Source: Henriciella sp.
GTDB taxonomy: Bacteria; Pseudomonadota; Alphaproteobacteria; Caulobacterales; Hyphomonadaceae
DNA: 43,281 nucleotides
Assembly (NCBI GenBank): GCA_017642885.1
Contig: JAEPOM010000023.1
Span: 1 to 43,281 of the forward strand
Reading direction: 5' to 3'
In this document: in pieces, positions 29,770 through 39,074 of the stretch
How positions within the stretch are numbered: the first letter of the stretch is position 1
Layout: each line of letters begins with the position of its first letter
The notes under the pieces: model-generated
The model's input: the letters and a program-made list of their open reading frames with translations, nothing else
Database searches by the model: none
Told to the model about the DNA's origin: nothing
Program-made: the position numbers and the translations under genes

Positions 29770-32700
29770 TTAGCTAGTCACCAGGCTGTCTTCTACAGGG
29801 GTGTCGCCGAGAGCGGCGCTAATGAACGCGTTTTTCTCGCGATTGTGAGTTGAGAGCAAGCCGGTCGCTGTTGCAGCAGCGGGCGGCCGCCCTGTATATT
29901 TAGGACGCGGATGCGCGCTGCCAGTATGGTTGGCGGCCCATTCGATTTCGTCCCGAATGAACGTCCAGCCCCCCATGTTGCGCGGCTCTTCCTGGCACCA
30001 GACCAGTTCAGCTTGCGGGAATCTTTTCATTTCTACCATAAGAGCTTTACGCGGTACGGGGTAGAATTGTTCCACGCGCAGCAAATAAATATCGTCTGCA
30101 CCGCTTTCTTCACGGGCTTCGAACAGGTCATAATAGACTTTGCCAGAGCACAGGACGACCCGGCGGATCTTCTCGTCCTCGACCAGTTTGACCTTGCCTT
30201 CACGACCCGGCGTATCAGCATCATCCCATAACACGCGGTGGAAAGACGACTTGGTGTTCATGTCCTCAAAATCGCTGGTCGCCAATTTGTGGCGCAGCAG
30301 CGACTTCGGCGTCATGATCACGAGTGGCTTGCGGAAATCGCGGTGGATCTGACGACGCAGCGCATGAAAATAGTTCGCAGGTGTCGTCAGGTTGCAGACT
30401 TGCCAATTGTCTTCGGCGCACATTTGCAGGAAGCGTTCAAGCCGTGCGGAAGAATGCTCCGGCCCCTGCCCTTCATAGCCGTGCGGCAGGAGCATGGTCA
30501 GCCCTGACATACGGAGCCATTTACGCTCAGCAGATGAGATGAACTGGTCGAAGAAGACCTGCGCGCCGTTGGAGAAATCCCCAAACTGCGCTTCCCACAT
30601 GACCAATGCATTCGGGTTAGCCAGAGAATACCCGTACTCGTAACCAAGCACGGCTTCTTCAGATAGCAGAGAGTCGATGACTTCATACTCAGCCTGGTCT
30701 TCGCGAAGATGGTTCAGAGCCGTGTAGCGATCGCCAGTGTTTTGATCGACCATATGGCTGTGGCGCTGGGAGAACGTGCCGCGGCCGCAATCCTGCCCAG
30801 AGAGCCGGACATGGAAACCTTCATCAAGCAACGTCGCAAATGCGAGATGCTCAGCGGTCGCCCAGTCGAGCCCTTTGCCAGAACTGATCGCATCGGCGCG
30901 GCCTTTGATCACGCGGCCCAGAGTCCGATGAATACTGACATCGTCCGGAACCGTGGTGATTGTCGTGCCGAGTTCTTTCAGCTTCGCTTTAGACACACCG
31001 GTTTTGCCGCGGCGCTCGTCATCCAGTGGTAGGCCGAGGCCTTCCCACTCGCCTTCGAGCCAGTCGGCTTTGCTTGTTTCGATGGTCTTGCCGTCTTCAA
31101 ACGCCTTATCGAGGAAGTCTTCGAACGCTTTCACCTCTGCTTCGACAGCTTCCGCGGTCAGTAGGCCTTCAGCGACCAGGCGCTCGCCATACAATTCTCT
31201 GGTCGACTTGTGGCCCTTGATTCTCTTGTACATGACCGGCTGGGTAAACATGGGCTCATCACCCTCATTGTGCCCAAACCGGCGGTAGCAGAACATGTCG
31301 ATGACGACATCCTTGCCGAACTTCTGACGATACTCGGTTGCCACCTTGGCCGCATAGGTCACCGCCTCAGGGTCATCGCCGTTCACGTGGAAGATCGGTG
31401 CCTGTACCATCAACGCGACATCAGACGGATATGGCGAGGAGCGCGAATACATCGGGCTGGTCGTAAAGCCGATCTGGTTGTTGATGATGAAGTGGATCGT
31501 TCCGCCCGTGCGATAGCCCTGCAGACCTGAGAGCGCGAAACACTCCGCCACAACGCCCTGCCCTGCAAACGCAGCGTCTCCGTGCAACAGGAGGGGCAGC
31601 TTCTTAGAGCGATTGAGGTCGCCGCTCTCTTCATATTGCATGAACTGTTTGGCTCGGACGCGGCCGAGCACGACCGGATCCACCGCTTCGAGGTGAGACG
31701 GATTGGCGTTCATGGTCAGGTGCACGGTGTTGCCGTCAAACTCGCGGTCTGACGACGCGCCGAGATGGTATTTGACGTCGCCTGAGCCGAATTCTTCCAC
31801 GCCTTGGGTCGATCCGCCCATAAACTCGTGGAAGATCTTTTCATACTCTTTGCCCATCACGGCTGCGAGCATGTTCAGTCGGCCGCGGTGCGGCATTCCG
31901 ACTACGATTTCGTCGACGCCGAGGGCGCCGCCGCGTTTAATGATCTGTTCGAGCGCCGGCACCGCCGCTTCGCCGCCATCCAGACCGAAGCGCTTGGTAC
32001 CGGGGTAACGCTTATGCAGGAAGCGTTCGAACGTCTCAGCCTCGATCAGCTTGGACAGAATCGCCTTCTTACCTTCGGGCGTAAAAGCAACGCCTTTGTC
32101 GGGGCCTTCGATGCGTTCCTGGAGCCAGCTCTTCTCTTCCGGATCTGAGATATGCTGGAACTCGATGCCGAGCGTGTCGCAATACGTCCGACGGACAATG
32201 TCGAGGATCTGGCGCACCGTCGCGTGCTCGAGGCCGAGAACGCCATCGATAAAGATCTCGCGATCCAGATCGGCTTCCTCAAACCCGTAATTCTTCGGAT
32301 CCAGCTCGGGCTGATAATCAGGGTTTTCGAGGCCAAGCGGATCAAGTTGAGCCTGCAAATGACCCCGCATGCGAAACGCCCGGATCATCATCAGGGCCTT
32401 CACCGAATCCTTTACCGCGCGCTCGACGTCGGCAGTCGACGCAGCGGGCGCCGCCGATTTGATCTTCTTTTCTAGCTTTGGTTCGAGCAGGGTCCAGTTG
32501 CCGTCGAACGCCGCCGTTTCTTCAGGCGAGGACGGGCTGGGCCACTGTCTACGTTTCCAGCTCGCGCCATCTGCATTGCGGGCCGCGTCTTCGCTGCCAT
32601 CTCCCAGCTCCTCGAAAAAGGCGCGCCAGCTTTCGGGAACCGAGTTTGGGTTTGCGGCGTACTTGGCCTGCATCTGCTCGATCCAGACTGCGCTTCCACC

Positions 32701-32778
32701 ATACAAAAACAGGGTGTCGAGCATCGCGGCGTTTTGTGCGCTGCGACCGCCGTCTACGGGAGAACCGTCATCTGCCAT
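29770..32778 (-). CDS. sucA: 2-Oxoglutarate dehydrogenase E1 component
   Basis: Thiamine-diphosphate decarboxylase component, 1002 residues, somewhat longer than the E. coli enzyme of about 930. Visible are the N-terminal E2-binding helix FLYGGSAVWIEQMQ, the active-site region VGMPHRGRLNML, the ThDP/metal segment GDAAFAGQGVVAE plus IINNQIGFTTSP, the second-half LPHGYEGQGPEHSS and the C-terminal LVWCQEEPRNMGGW. It catalyses oxidative decarboxylation of 2-oxoglutarate and transfers succinyl to the lipoyl arms of OdhB. The start at 32778 has AAAGGAC upstream. It is preceded by an 83-base spacer containing an inverted repeat after sucD. Confidence 0.97.
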   Translation of the reverse strand: MADDGSPVDGGRSAQNAAMLDTLFLYGGSAVWIEQMQAKYAANPNSVPESWRAFFEELGDGSEDAARNADGASWKRRQWPSPSSPEETAAFDGNWTLLEPKLEKKIKSAAPAASTADVERAVKDSVKALMMIRAFRMRGHLQAQLDPLGLENPDYQPELDPKNYGFEEADLDREIFIDGVLGLEHATVRQILDIVRRTYCDTLGIEFQHISDPEEKSWLQERIEGPDKGVAFTPEGKKAILSKLIEAETFERFLHKRYPGTKRFGLDGGEAAVPALEQIIKRGGALGVDEIVVGMPHRGRLNMLAAVMGKEYEKIFHEFMGGSTQGVEEFGSGDVKYHLGASSDREFDGNTVHLTMNANPSHLEAVDPVVLGRVRAKQFMQYEESGDLNRSKKLPLLLHGDAAFAGQGVVAECFALSGLQGYRTGGTIHFIINNQIGFTTSPMYSRSSPYPSDVALMVQAPIFHVNGDDPEAVTYAAKVATEYRQKFGKDVVIDMFCYRRFGHNEGDEPMFTQPVMYKRIKGHKSTRELYGERLVAEGLLTAEAVEAEVKAFEDFLDKAFEDGKTIETSKADWLEGEWEGLGLPLDDERRGKTGVSKAKLKELGTTITTVPDDVSIHRTLGRVIKGRADAISSGKGLDWATAEHLAFATLLDEGFHVRLSGQDCGRGTFSQRHSHMVDQNTGDRYTALNHLREDQAEYEVIDSLLSEEAVLGYEYGYSLANPNALVMWEAQFGDFSNGAQVFFDQFISSAERKWLRMSGLTMLLPHGYEGQGPEHSSARLERFLQMCAEDNWQVCNLTTPANYFHALRRQIHRDFRKPLVIMTPKSLLRHKLATSDFEDMNTKSSFHRVLWDDADTPGREGKVKLVEDEKIRRVVLCSGKVYYDLFEAREESGADDIYLLRVEQFYPVPRKALMVEMKRFPQAELVWCQEEPRNMGGWTFIRDEIEWAANHTGSAHPRPKYTGRPPAAATATGLLSTHNREKNAFISAALGDTPVEDSLVTS

Positions 32779-32798
32779 GTAGTACCGTCCTTTATATC

Positions 32799-32839
32799 GG
32801 ACGGCCGAGCGGGGTCAGTTTGGCCTCGTCTGGCCGTCC
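32799..32839 (-). repeat. Inverted repeat in the sucD-sucA spacer
   Basis: GGACGGCC (32799-32806) and GGCCGTCC (32832-32839), perfect 8-bp arms; the pairing can extend by GAG/CTC with a 4-base bulge on one side. It lies in the 83-base gap just upstream of sucA without a T tract on the transcript strand. It could be a processing or attenuating hairpin that sets the sucD/sucA expression ratio. Confidence 0.5.
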
Positions 32840-32861
32840 AGAGAACGCATATAGTGCGTCC

Positions 32862-33764
32862 CTAGCCTTTCAAAACCTCTACCATGGTTGTGCCCAAACG
32901 GGCAGGGCTAGGCGATACTTTGATTCCGGCCGCTTCCATAGCAGCAATCTTCGATTCAGCATCCCCTTTACCCCCTGACACAATCGCTCCGGCATGGCCC
33001 ATAGTACGGCCTTTTGGAGCGGTGCGTCCGGCGATGAACCCAACCATGGGTTTCTTGCGGCCTTTCTTGGCCTCATCGATCAGGAATTGAGCGGCGTCTT
33101 CTTCTGCCGATCCCCCAATTTCACCAATCATGACGATGCTTTCTGTTTCGTCATCCGCGAGGAACATTTCCAACACGTCGATAAATTCTGTGCCTTTGAC
33201 GGGGTCGCCGCCAATGCCAACGGCAGAAGTCTGTCCCAGGCCCTCAACAGAGGTTTGGTACACAGCTTCATAGGTCAGCGTGCCTGAGCGCGAGACCACG
33301 CCGACAGAGCCCTTTTTGAAGATCTTGCCGGGCATGATGCCGATCTTGCACTGCTCAGGGGTCAGCAGACCCGGGCAGTTCGGTCCAATCAGGCGGGAGC
33401 TTGAACGGTCCAGCTTGGCCTTCACGCGAACCATATCGAGGACTGGAACGCCCTCAGTGATACAAACGATCAGCGGGATTTCAGCGTCGATCGCTTCTTC
33501 GATTGCAGCAGCGGCACCAGCAGGCGGCACGTAAATGACCGAGGCGTTCGCGCCGGTCGCGTCTTTGGCGTCGGCAGCATTCGCATAGATCGGCAAAGAT
33601 GCGCCATTATCCGCGGTCCAGCTTTCGCCAGCTTTGCGTGGATGCGTTCCGGCGACCATTTGCGTACCGAAATATTCCAGCGCCTGGTTGGTGTGAAAAG
33701 AGCCGGTCTTACCCGTCAGGCCCTGAACGATAACTTTTGTGTTCGAGTCGATAAGAATGGACAT
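32862..33764 (-). CDS. sucD: Succinyl-CoA synthetase alpha subunit
   Basis: TCA enzyme subunit that binds CoA and carries the phosphorylated histidine; 300 residues. The CoA-binding N-terminus has [13 protein letters not shown], followed by [35 protein letters not shown] and SRSGTLTYE. The active-site His is in [12 protein letters not shown] near residue 256. It converts succinyl-CoA to succinate with substrate-level phosphorylation as a heterodimer with SucC, encoded 5 bases upstream. The short gap and AAAGG within the sucC end indicate coupled translation. Confidence 0.97.
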   Translation of the reverse strand: MSILIDSNTKVIVQGLTGKTGSFHTNQALEYFGTQMVAGTHPRKAGESWTADNGASLPIYANAADAKDATGANASVIYVPPAGAAAAIEEAIDAEIPLIVCITEGVPVLDMVRVKAKLDRSSSRLIGPNCPGLLTPEQCKIGIMPGKIFKKGSVGVVSRSGTLTYEAVYQTSVEGLGQTSAVGIGGDPVKGTEFIDVLEMFLADDETESIVMIGEIGGSAEEDAAQFLIDEAKKGRKKPMVGFIAGRTAPKGRTMGHAGAIVSGGKGDAESKIAAMEAAGIKVSPSPARLGTTMVEVLKG

Positions 33765-33769
33765 GTGTC

Positions 33770-34966
33770 TTACGCGCCTTTCACGGCTGCAACAATTTTC
33801 TGGGCGGCATCGTCGAGGTCATCAGCTGGAATGATGTTCATTCCGCTATCGGCCAGAATGGCCTTGCCCTGATCAACATTGGTGCCTTCGAGGCGGACCA
33901 CCAATGGCACAGCCAGCGAGGTCTCTTTCACAGCTTGAATGACGCCTTCCGCGATCACATCGCATTTCATGATCCCGCCGAAAATGTTCACCAGGATGCC
34001 TTTGACGGCCGGGTCTTTCATGATGATCTTGAAAGCTGCTGCAACTTTCTCTGCATTGGCGCCGCCGCCAACGTCACAGAAGTTTGCAGGTTCTTCGCCG
34101 TACAGTTTGATGATGTCCATCGTCGCCATGGCGAGGCCTGCACCGTTGACCATGCAGCCAATCGTGCCGTCGAGCGCGATATAAGCGAGATCCCAGTCAG
34201 ACGCTTCGATCTCTTTTTCGTCTTCTTCCGTCGTGTCACGAAGCTCCATAATGTCCGGATGACGGAACAGGGCGTTTCCATCAAAGCTGACTTTGGCATC
34301 GAGGACCCGCAAATTTCCGCTCTCCATCACGATGAGTGGATTGATCTCCAGCATCGACATGTCCTTCTCGGTGAAGGCTTTGTAGAGAATGGGAAAAAGC
34401 TTCATGCCGTCTTCGCGGGCTGCGCCGCCCAGTCCGAGGGCATCACACAACTTGCTCGCAGCCGCTTCAGTCACACCCGTCATAGGGTCGATCGGCAACG
34501 TCAGGATCTTGTCCGGCGTGTCGTGCGCGACAGCCTCAATGTCCATGCCACCCTCAGTGGACACAACAAAAGCGGGCTGGCCCGTCTCACGATCTACCAG
34601 CAGCGATAGATAGAGCTCACTGGCAATGTCAGCGCCGTCTTCAACATACAGGCGATTGACCTGCTTTCCCTCGGCGCTGGTTTGAGCAGTGACCAGGTGA
34701 TTGCCGAGCATCGCCTTGGCGTGCTCCATCACTTCGTCCTTGGAGAAGGCGAGGCGTACACCGCCCTTTTCGCCTGCTGCAGCTTCCAGGAATTTCCCCT
34801 TGCCGCGTCCACCTGCGTGGATCTGGCTTTTCACGACCCAGAGCGGCCCTGGCAAAGTGTCGATGGCGGTTTGGACATCGTCGAGTGTAAGGATCGGGAC
34901 GCCATCAGCCACGGGCGCGCCAAACTCTTTAAGGACGGCCTTGGCCTGGTATTCGTGAATGTTCAT
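33770..34966 (-). CDS. sucC: Succinyl-CoA synthetase beta subunit
   Basis: ATP-grasp subunit of succinyl-CoA synthetase, 398 residues. The N-terminus [16 protein letters not shown] and [16 protein letters not shown] are family signatures; EINPLIV supplies metal ligands, and [15 protein letters not shown] and [12 protein letters not shown] are the C-terminal ligase segments. First gene of the sucC-sucD-sucA-odhB operon. The 175-base spacer upstream should hold its promoter. AAGG lies about ten bases before the ATG. mdh, often first in this operon in alphaproteobacteria, is absent here. Confidence 0.97.
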   Translation of the reverse strand: MNIHEYQAKAVLKEFGAPVADGVPILTLDDVQTAIDTLPGPLWVVKSQIHAGGRGKGKFLEAAAGEKGGVRLAFSKDEVMEHAKAMLGNHLVTAQTSAEGKQVNRLYVEDGADIASELYLSLLVDRETGQPAFVVSTEGGMDIEAVAHDTPDKILTLPIDPMTGVTEAAASKLCDALGLGGAAREDGMKLFPILYKAFTEKDMSMLEINPLIVMESGNLRVLDAKVSFDGNALFRHPDIMELRDTTEEDEKEIEASDWDLAYIALDGTIGCMVNGAGLAMATMDIIKLYGEEPANFCDVGGGANAEKVAAAFKIIMKDPAVKGILVNIFGGIMKCDVIAEGVIQAVKETSLAVPLVVRLEGTNVDQGKAILADSGMNIIPADDLDDAAQKIVAAVKGA

Positions 34967-35125
34967 GTGAAATCAGCCTTTTGCAGCGTGAGGTGCGACT
35001 CATATTGCACCTGCGAAAGTCGGGGCGCTTATAGCATCGCCATAGGCTCTGACAACCGTGAGACAGCGGCAGATAGCGCTGTCAAACAGACGAAATCGAA
35101 AGGGCATTTCAATCCCGTGCAATTT

Positions 35126-35142
35126 AGCCCCAAAATGGGGCT
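35126..35142. terminator. Hairpin at the end of the phoD-like gene
   Basis: Perfect AGCCCC (35126-35131) / GGGGCT (35137-35142) with a 5-base loop, directly abutting the stop codon of the phoD-like gene. No real T tract follows on either strand, so it is a weak terminator or mRNA-end stabiliser between that cluster and the sucC promoter. Confidence 0.5.
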
Positions 35143-36326
35143 TAATTTACCCCAATCTCCGCAAATGTGAGATCGTTTTCCCGGACGATTTGGCCTGCAT
35201 TGTCCTTGATCTTCAGCCCGATGGTTCGCGCCTCCCAATCAATCTCGACGGCGCCATAGTTTTCCGGAGCAAACCCTGCTCCAACCTGACGCGCATCCAT
35301 CTCTGCCGATTCTGTTGCAAACGCGACATTCAGCGAAGACGCCGTCAGCTCATGGGCTGCGTAAGGCAAGATATCAGCCTCTTCATAGATGAACGAAGTG
35401 TGGCGGTCGCCCGATAGGAAGACGACGCCTGACGCTTCGGTTTTCTTGATCAGGTTAAACAGACGCTGGCGCTCATCCGGCAATGCGGACCAGGCCTCCC
35501 AGCCATGCACTGTCGGCATGACCTGAACAGATGACGCGATCAGGCGGATATCGGCAGGCTGTTGCAGTTGGTTCTCAAGCCAGGTCCATTGCGCCGCGCC
35601 CAGCATATCCTGCATCGAGCCGGACGGCGCGGGCAAGTAACGCTCCTTGCCCTTCGCGCCCCACTCATCGGTGGGTGTCAGGGCTGAGCGGAAAAAGCGG
35701 GTATCCAACATGATGACCTGAACGCGCTGACCTTCAGGTCCGAAGCTCCGCGCGTAATAAGTGCCGGCCCACTGGCCGACATCTTCATCCTCAAGCCCCC
35801 AGAACGCTTCGTGGACACGCTCGGCCAGACCGCGGAACGGAAACTCCTTACCGGCATCATTGGCACCGTAATCATGATCATCCCAGGCGACCATCATTGG
35901 ATGCGCGGCCCGCACTTTCTGGAAGTCTTCGCGCGCAGCTAGGTCGGCAAATGACTCTCGCAGCTCGTCCAGGTCGGCCTGATTGTTGACATAGCCACGG
36001 CCATCGCGGTCGCCGTAAACATTGTCGCCGACCATCAGGAACAGGTCTGCTTGTTCATTGGCAATGCTGGTCATGGCAGCTGAAGGGCCCTTTTCCTCAT
36101 CCAGGCAGGAGCCGATCAGGATCGTGGTCAGCACGGCTTCAGCTGACGGCATCGCAGCCCCCGCGCCGGCTGATGGAAGCGCGCTATTCGGTATAGTGTC
36201 GTAATAGAGCTCTAGCGCTTGCTCAGCGCTGTCGGGTTTTGGCGCGAAGATGTTGATCCCGCCAACTTCAGTTGCGCAAGCGCCCAGACTCAAAAGCGCC
36301 GCCAGTGAAACCAATCCACGCGTCAT
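35142..36326 (-). CDS. PhoD-like phosphatase/phosphodiesterase lipoprotein
   Basis: A 394-residue exported metallophosphoesterase. The signal peptide ends in a lipobox LGAC (Cys 17), so a lipid-anchored outer periplasmic enzyme is likely. PhoD-type metal motifs are in order: IGSCLDEEKG, FLMVGDNVYGD, VAWDDHDYGAND, IMLDTRFFR and VFLSGDRHTS. PhoD enzymes hydrolyse phosphomonoesters and diesters such as teichoic or phospholipid head groups; substrate here is unknown. It is the last gene of the reverse-strand DUF2141/carotenoid oxygenase/DUF2306 cluster, 73 bases after the DUF2306 gene, so co-transcription is plausible. Confidence 0.88.
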   Translation of the reverse strand: MTRGLVSLAALLSLGACATEVGGINIFAPKPDSAEQALELYYDTIPNSALPSAGAGAAMPSAEAVLTTILIGSCLDEEKGPSAAMTSIANEQADLFLMVGDNVYGDRDGRGYVNNQADLDELRESFADLAAREDFQKVRAAHPMMVAWDDHDYGANDAGKEFPFRGLAERVHEAFWGLEDEDVGQWAGTYYARSFGPEGQRVQVIMLDTRFFRSALTPTDEWGAKGKERYLPAPSGSMQDMLGAAQWTWLENQLQQPADIRLIASSVQVMPTVHGWEAWSALPDERQRLFNLIKKTEASGVVFLSGDRHTSFIYEEADILPYAAHELTASSLNVAFATESAEMDARQVGAGFAPENYGAVEIDWEARTIGLKIKDNAGQIVRENDLTFAEIGVN

Positions 36327-36399
36327 GCTCTTCTCCCATAAATATCAGTCATGCTTCGGATGAAAGCATGGCTGACTTGAAACAGGTTTCTGGCGTTTA

Positions 36400-36954
36400 T
36401 CAAGCGGTGAAGAAGATTTCCCACATTAATCGGCCCGGCAAAAACGAGAACAGGCCCGCGATGACCATGGCACCGACAAACATACCGGTCATTGTGTGCC
36501 GGTGTTTCTTGACATCCCGGCGGCGAATGGCGGCGATCCCGAATGGGAGTCCAATCATGGTCCAGGCCGAAAGCGCATGGATCGGGCTGTAATTATTGCC
36601 CATCAAACCAGTGATGAAGAAGGAGGAAAGCGCTGTCACGGCCATGCTGACCACCCAGGCCCAACCCAGCGTCTTGTGCAGGCGAAAGCCTTTGGGGGCG
36701 CAGAGCAGGATGAGGCCAATCGCGAAAGATGAGATCGCTCCAGCCACGTGGATCTGAACGGCCATGGATGCGGTGATAATCGGATCCAGGCTGAAGCGAA
36801 GCTTTGGATCCGCCTCAGGATAGGCAGCGAGAATGAGTTGGCTGACGATTAGATAGATCGCGAACGCAATCCCGACTTGCCAACCCCAGCCGGGAAATTT
36901 GGCAACGAGGGCGCGAAGAGAGCTTGCAGGAGGAAACGCTGTTTTTACAGTCAT
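36400..36954 (-). CDS. DUF2306-type membrane protein
   Basis: A 184-residue inner-membrane protein with about five hydrophobic segments. It carries the DUF2306 pattern: LHKTLGWAWVVSMAVTALSSF, then SPIHALSAWTMIGLPFGIAAIRRRDVKKHRHTM split by a loop, and a closing AGLFSFLPGRLMW. The conserved His residues at membrane edges suggest heme or metal binding, but function of the family is not established. The start lies 11 bases after the stop of the carotenoid oxygenase gene, so the two are almost certainly one operon. Confidence 0.78.
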   Translation of the reverse strand: MTVKTAFPPASSLRALVAKFPGWGWQVGIAFAIYLIVSQLILAAYPEADPKLRFSLDPIITASMAVQIHVAGAISSFAIGLILLCAPKGFRLHKTLGWAWVVSMAVTALSSFFITGLMGNNYSPIHALSAWTMIGLPFGIAAIRRRDVKKHRHTMTGMFVGAMVIAGLFSFLPGRLMWEIFFTA

Positions 36955-36965
36955 TATGGCTCACC

Positions 36966-38444
36966 TCACGCCCAAGTACCGTGGAAGCCCAGCGGCCAGG
37001 AATAAGCCGCCTGCCAGATACAGACCGGACCATCACTGACGCGGGCTGCATCAAACACGCAGACCTCGCTGACTTTCGAATTCAAATTCAGAACGGTGCC
37101 GATCAGCCAGGACTCGGCTTCTGTTGAGCCTCCGGATTTTGGCACGAACAGAAACTCTTCGACCATGCGAGACTCGCCAAAATTGAAGGTGTCGCTCTGA
37201 CCTGATTCCCAATCATGCACTGTGAGGGCCGTTTGGCCCGGTCGCAGGCGGGATGGAGCAGTGCACAACGCGGTCAATCGGCGGCGCTGTCCCCGGTAAC
37301 GCGGGTCGACCTGCGGAAATTCGCCGTTTATACCCGTCTCAATCAGTTTCGCATCGCCCTGAGTTGGAATGACTATTTGGGTCAGAATTCCGTTCTCATT
37401 TGCGCCAGGCTCAGTCCAATCGCCGCGAATTTCAGCGGCGCCGCCACCAACGCCGAGGACGGGCTCACGATACAGAACGACGTCGAACTTGATCGTGCCA
37501 TCGCTTTCTTCCCAGGCAGAACCAGTATGGAAGAACATCCGGGCGGGCGCCTGCGCCCAGCGTTGATTGGTGAAATCATCCTTGTCGACGATCAGCATTT
37601 GCAAGCCGTGTTGCGGTTGCCATTCAAAACCAGCCACCACTGGCGGTCGCAGGTTTTCGTTGACCCAGGGCTGGACCAGGATGATCAGATGACGATCCGT
37701 CATCGTCCAGTCATGGATGTAGGCGGCGCGGCCGATATTCACCATGCCGAAATCTTCCAGCTCGCCTGTTTTTGCGATCCGATAGATGCCGACGCGGTCA
37801 CCGCCGACAGCCAGGTTCCAGACGCGGCCGTCCGGCTCGACTTTCGGGTGAGCCAGGAATGGCATGCCTTTCAAGTCATCGCGCCATGTCTTGGCCCCCC
37901 GGGTTTCGAGCGTCTCAGCGTCCATGGCAAACGCCGAACCGGCTTCCCAGAGTGCCAGCAATTCACCGTTGACCACGAGAACTGAGGTGTTGGCAGCGTT
38001 CACATCATCTGGATCTTCAACAGAATAGCTCTCATCGCCCAGAGTCCCGAACCCAGGTGAAAGAAACTTCCCCGCCGCCTGTTCTTCACGGCGCTTTTTG
38101 GTCTCGGCAAATCGCGCCTGATGAACCGCCTGGCCATCTTCGATGGCGATCCGGTGGATCAGGCCATCGCCGTCAAACCAATGGCTGGCATATTGATCGC
38201 CATATTGCATCTGCGCCGGGCCATTTCGATAGAACGAGCCTTTGAGATCCGCCGGGACCGCTCCAAAAGCGAGCGTCATGGGTGAGGGGTCAAACCCGGC
38301 AGGCGGCGCGTTTTTATAGCCAAGGTGCCAATCCGGCATACCGGGTGCACCCAGCATCGCACCGGGGCTGGCACACGCGCCGAGCGAACCGGCCACGCCA
38401 ACTCCGAACCCTGCTTCCAGGAAGTGTCGTCTCGAAAGATCCAT
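36966..38444 (-). CDS. Exported carotenoid oxygenase (RPE65/CCD family)
   Basis: A 492-residue seven-bladed-propeller non-heme iron dioxygenase that cleaves carotenoids or stilbene-like alkenes. All four iron-binding His are present: 199 (LAHPKVEPDG), 244 (YIHDWTMT), 306 (FFHTGSAWEE) and 488 (GFHGTW at the C-terminus). FYRNGPAQ and HWFDGDGLIH are also typical. The N-terminus MDLSRRHFLEAGFG is a twin-arginine signal followed by LGAC (Cys 24), so the folded enzyme may be exported by Tat and lipid-anchored; most bacterial homologues are thought to be cytoplasmic. The start is ATG 38444 with GGAGG five bases upstream. It follows the DUF2141 gene by 26 bases. Confidence 0.92.
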   Translation of the reverse strand: MDLSRRHFLEAGFGVGVAGSLGACASPGAMLGAPGMPDWHLGYKNAPPAGFDPSPMTLAFGAVPADLKGSFYRNGPAQMQYGDQYASHWFDGDGLIHRIAIEDGQAVHQARFAETKKRREEQAAGKFLSPGFGTLGDESYSVEDPDDVNAANTSVLVVNGELLALWEAGSAFAMDAETLETRGAKTWRDDLKGMPFLAHPKVEPDGRVWNLAVGGDRVGIYRIAKTGELEDFGMVNIGRAAYIHDWTMTDRHLIILVQPWVNENLRPPVVAGFEWQPQHGLQMLIVDKDDFTNQRWAQAPARMFFHTGSAWEESDGTIKFDVVLYREPVLGVGGGAAEIRGDWTEPGANENGILTQIVIPTQGDAKLIETGINGEFPQVDPRYRGQRRRLTALCTAPSRLRPGQTALTVHDWESGQSDTFNFGESRMVEEFLFVPKSGGSTEAESWLIGTVLNLNSKVSEVCVFDAARVSDGPVCIWQAAYSWPLGFHGTWA

Positions 38445-38470
38445 AATAGCCTCCGTGTTTGCGTGGTCGC

Positions 38471-38893
38471 TTAGTTCATTGTGATAGTGTGAGCGGTGCC
38501 GTCGGCCTCGACGGAAAACTTGGCGTCCTCCCATTTGGCGGGACCAAATCGGCCCTGGGCATTATTGGAGAAGGCGTAAGGCTCTGTCGGCATCCCGAAT
38601 GGGTTCGAGTTCATTTCGCCATCATCGTTGACGTCGTGATACAGGCGGACGGCGTACTCGCCGGGCTCGAGCCCTTCAAACGTCACTGAGACGCTCGTCC
38701 CCTCGACGGTCAGATTGGCACCGTTCACGGCCCCGTCGCCATTATAAGTCGCCTCATCAAACAGGCCGAGCATGATCGATCCTTGTTGCTTGGCAATGCC
38801 TTCAACCGTCACCGTCAATTCCGAGGCGGATGCGATTGGCGCGGCGATGATGCAGGCTGAGAGGACTGCGATAAGATGTGAAGTGCGTGTCAT
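38471..38893 (-). CDS. DUF2141 secreted protein
   Basis: A 140-residue exported protein with a clear Sec signal peptide (about residues 1-24, ending ASA). The mature part is a beta-rich DUF2141 domain with IMLGLFDEATYN, GLEPGEYAVRLYHDVNDDGEM split at the loop, and the very conserved FGMPTEPYAFSNNA. Function of the family is unknown; it often lies near carotenoid or stress genes (recollection, not checked). The start is ATG 38893 with GGAG six bases upstream. First gene of the reverse cluster, divergent from the LytTR regulator, with 145 bases between. Confidence 0.88.
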   Translation of the reverse strand: MTRTSHLIAVLSACIIAAPIASASELTVTVEGIAKQQGSIMLGLFDEATYNGDGAVNGANLTVEGTSVSVTFEGLEPGEYAVRLYHDVNDDGEMNSNPFGMPTEPYAFSNNAQGRFGPAKWEDAKFSVEADGTAHTITMN

Positions 38894-39020
38894 GAGTGTC
38901 TCCAGTTCGATTTGTGCTGAGCAGGTGTGCCTGCTGTGAGAAGAGACATGACAGCGCCGAACGCGTGCTGCATCCGGTTCTTCGTTTAGGGACTGGAATC
39001 CTTCGCGAAATGCAGCCATT

Positions 39021-39074
39021 GTCATTCGCGAAACGTGAATGAAGGGGCCTTGCAGATTGCGTATCGCGAATGAC
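39021..39074. repeat. Perfect 11-bp inverted repeat around the LytTR start
   Basis: GTCATTCGCGA (39021-39031) and TCGCGAATGAC (39064-39074), spacer 32 bases. The spacer contains the LytTR ATG (39039), AAGGGG and an alternative TTG start (39057). A further TTCGCGAA palindrome lies at 39002-39009. This can be a pair of operator half sites in the divergent promoter, or an mRNA hairpin over the initiation region. Confidence 0.65.

Noticed and set aside
29016-29777. 253-codon forward open frame opposite odhB
   Set aside because: It mirrors the Ala/Pro-rich lipoyl linkers of odhB; composition is an artefact of that linker.
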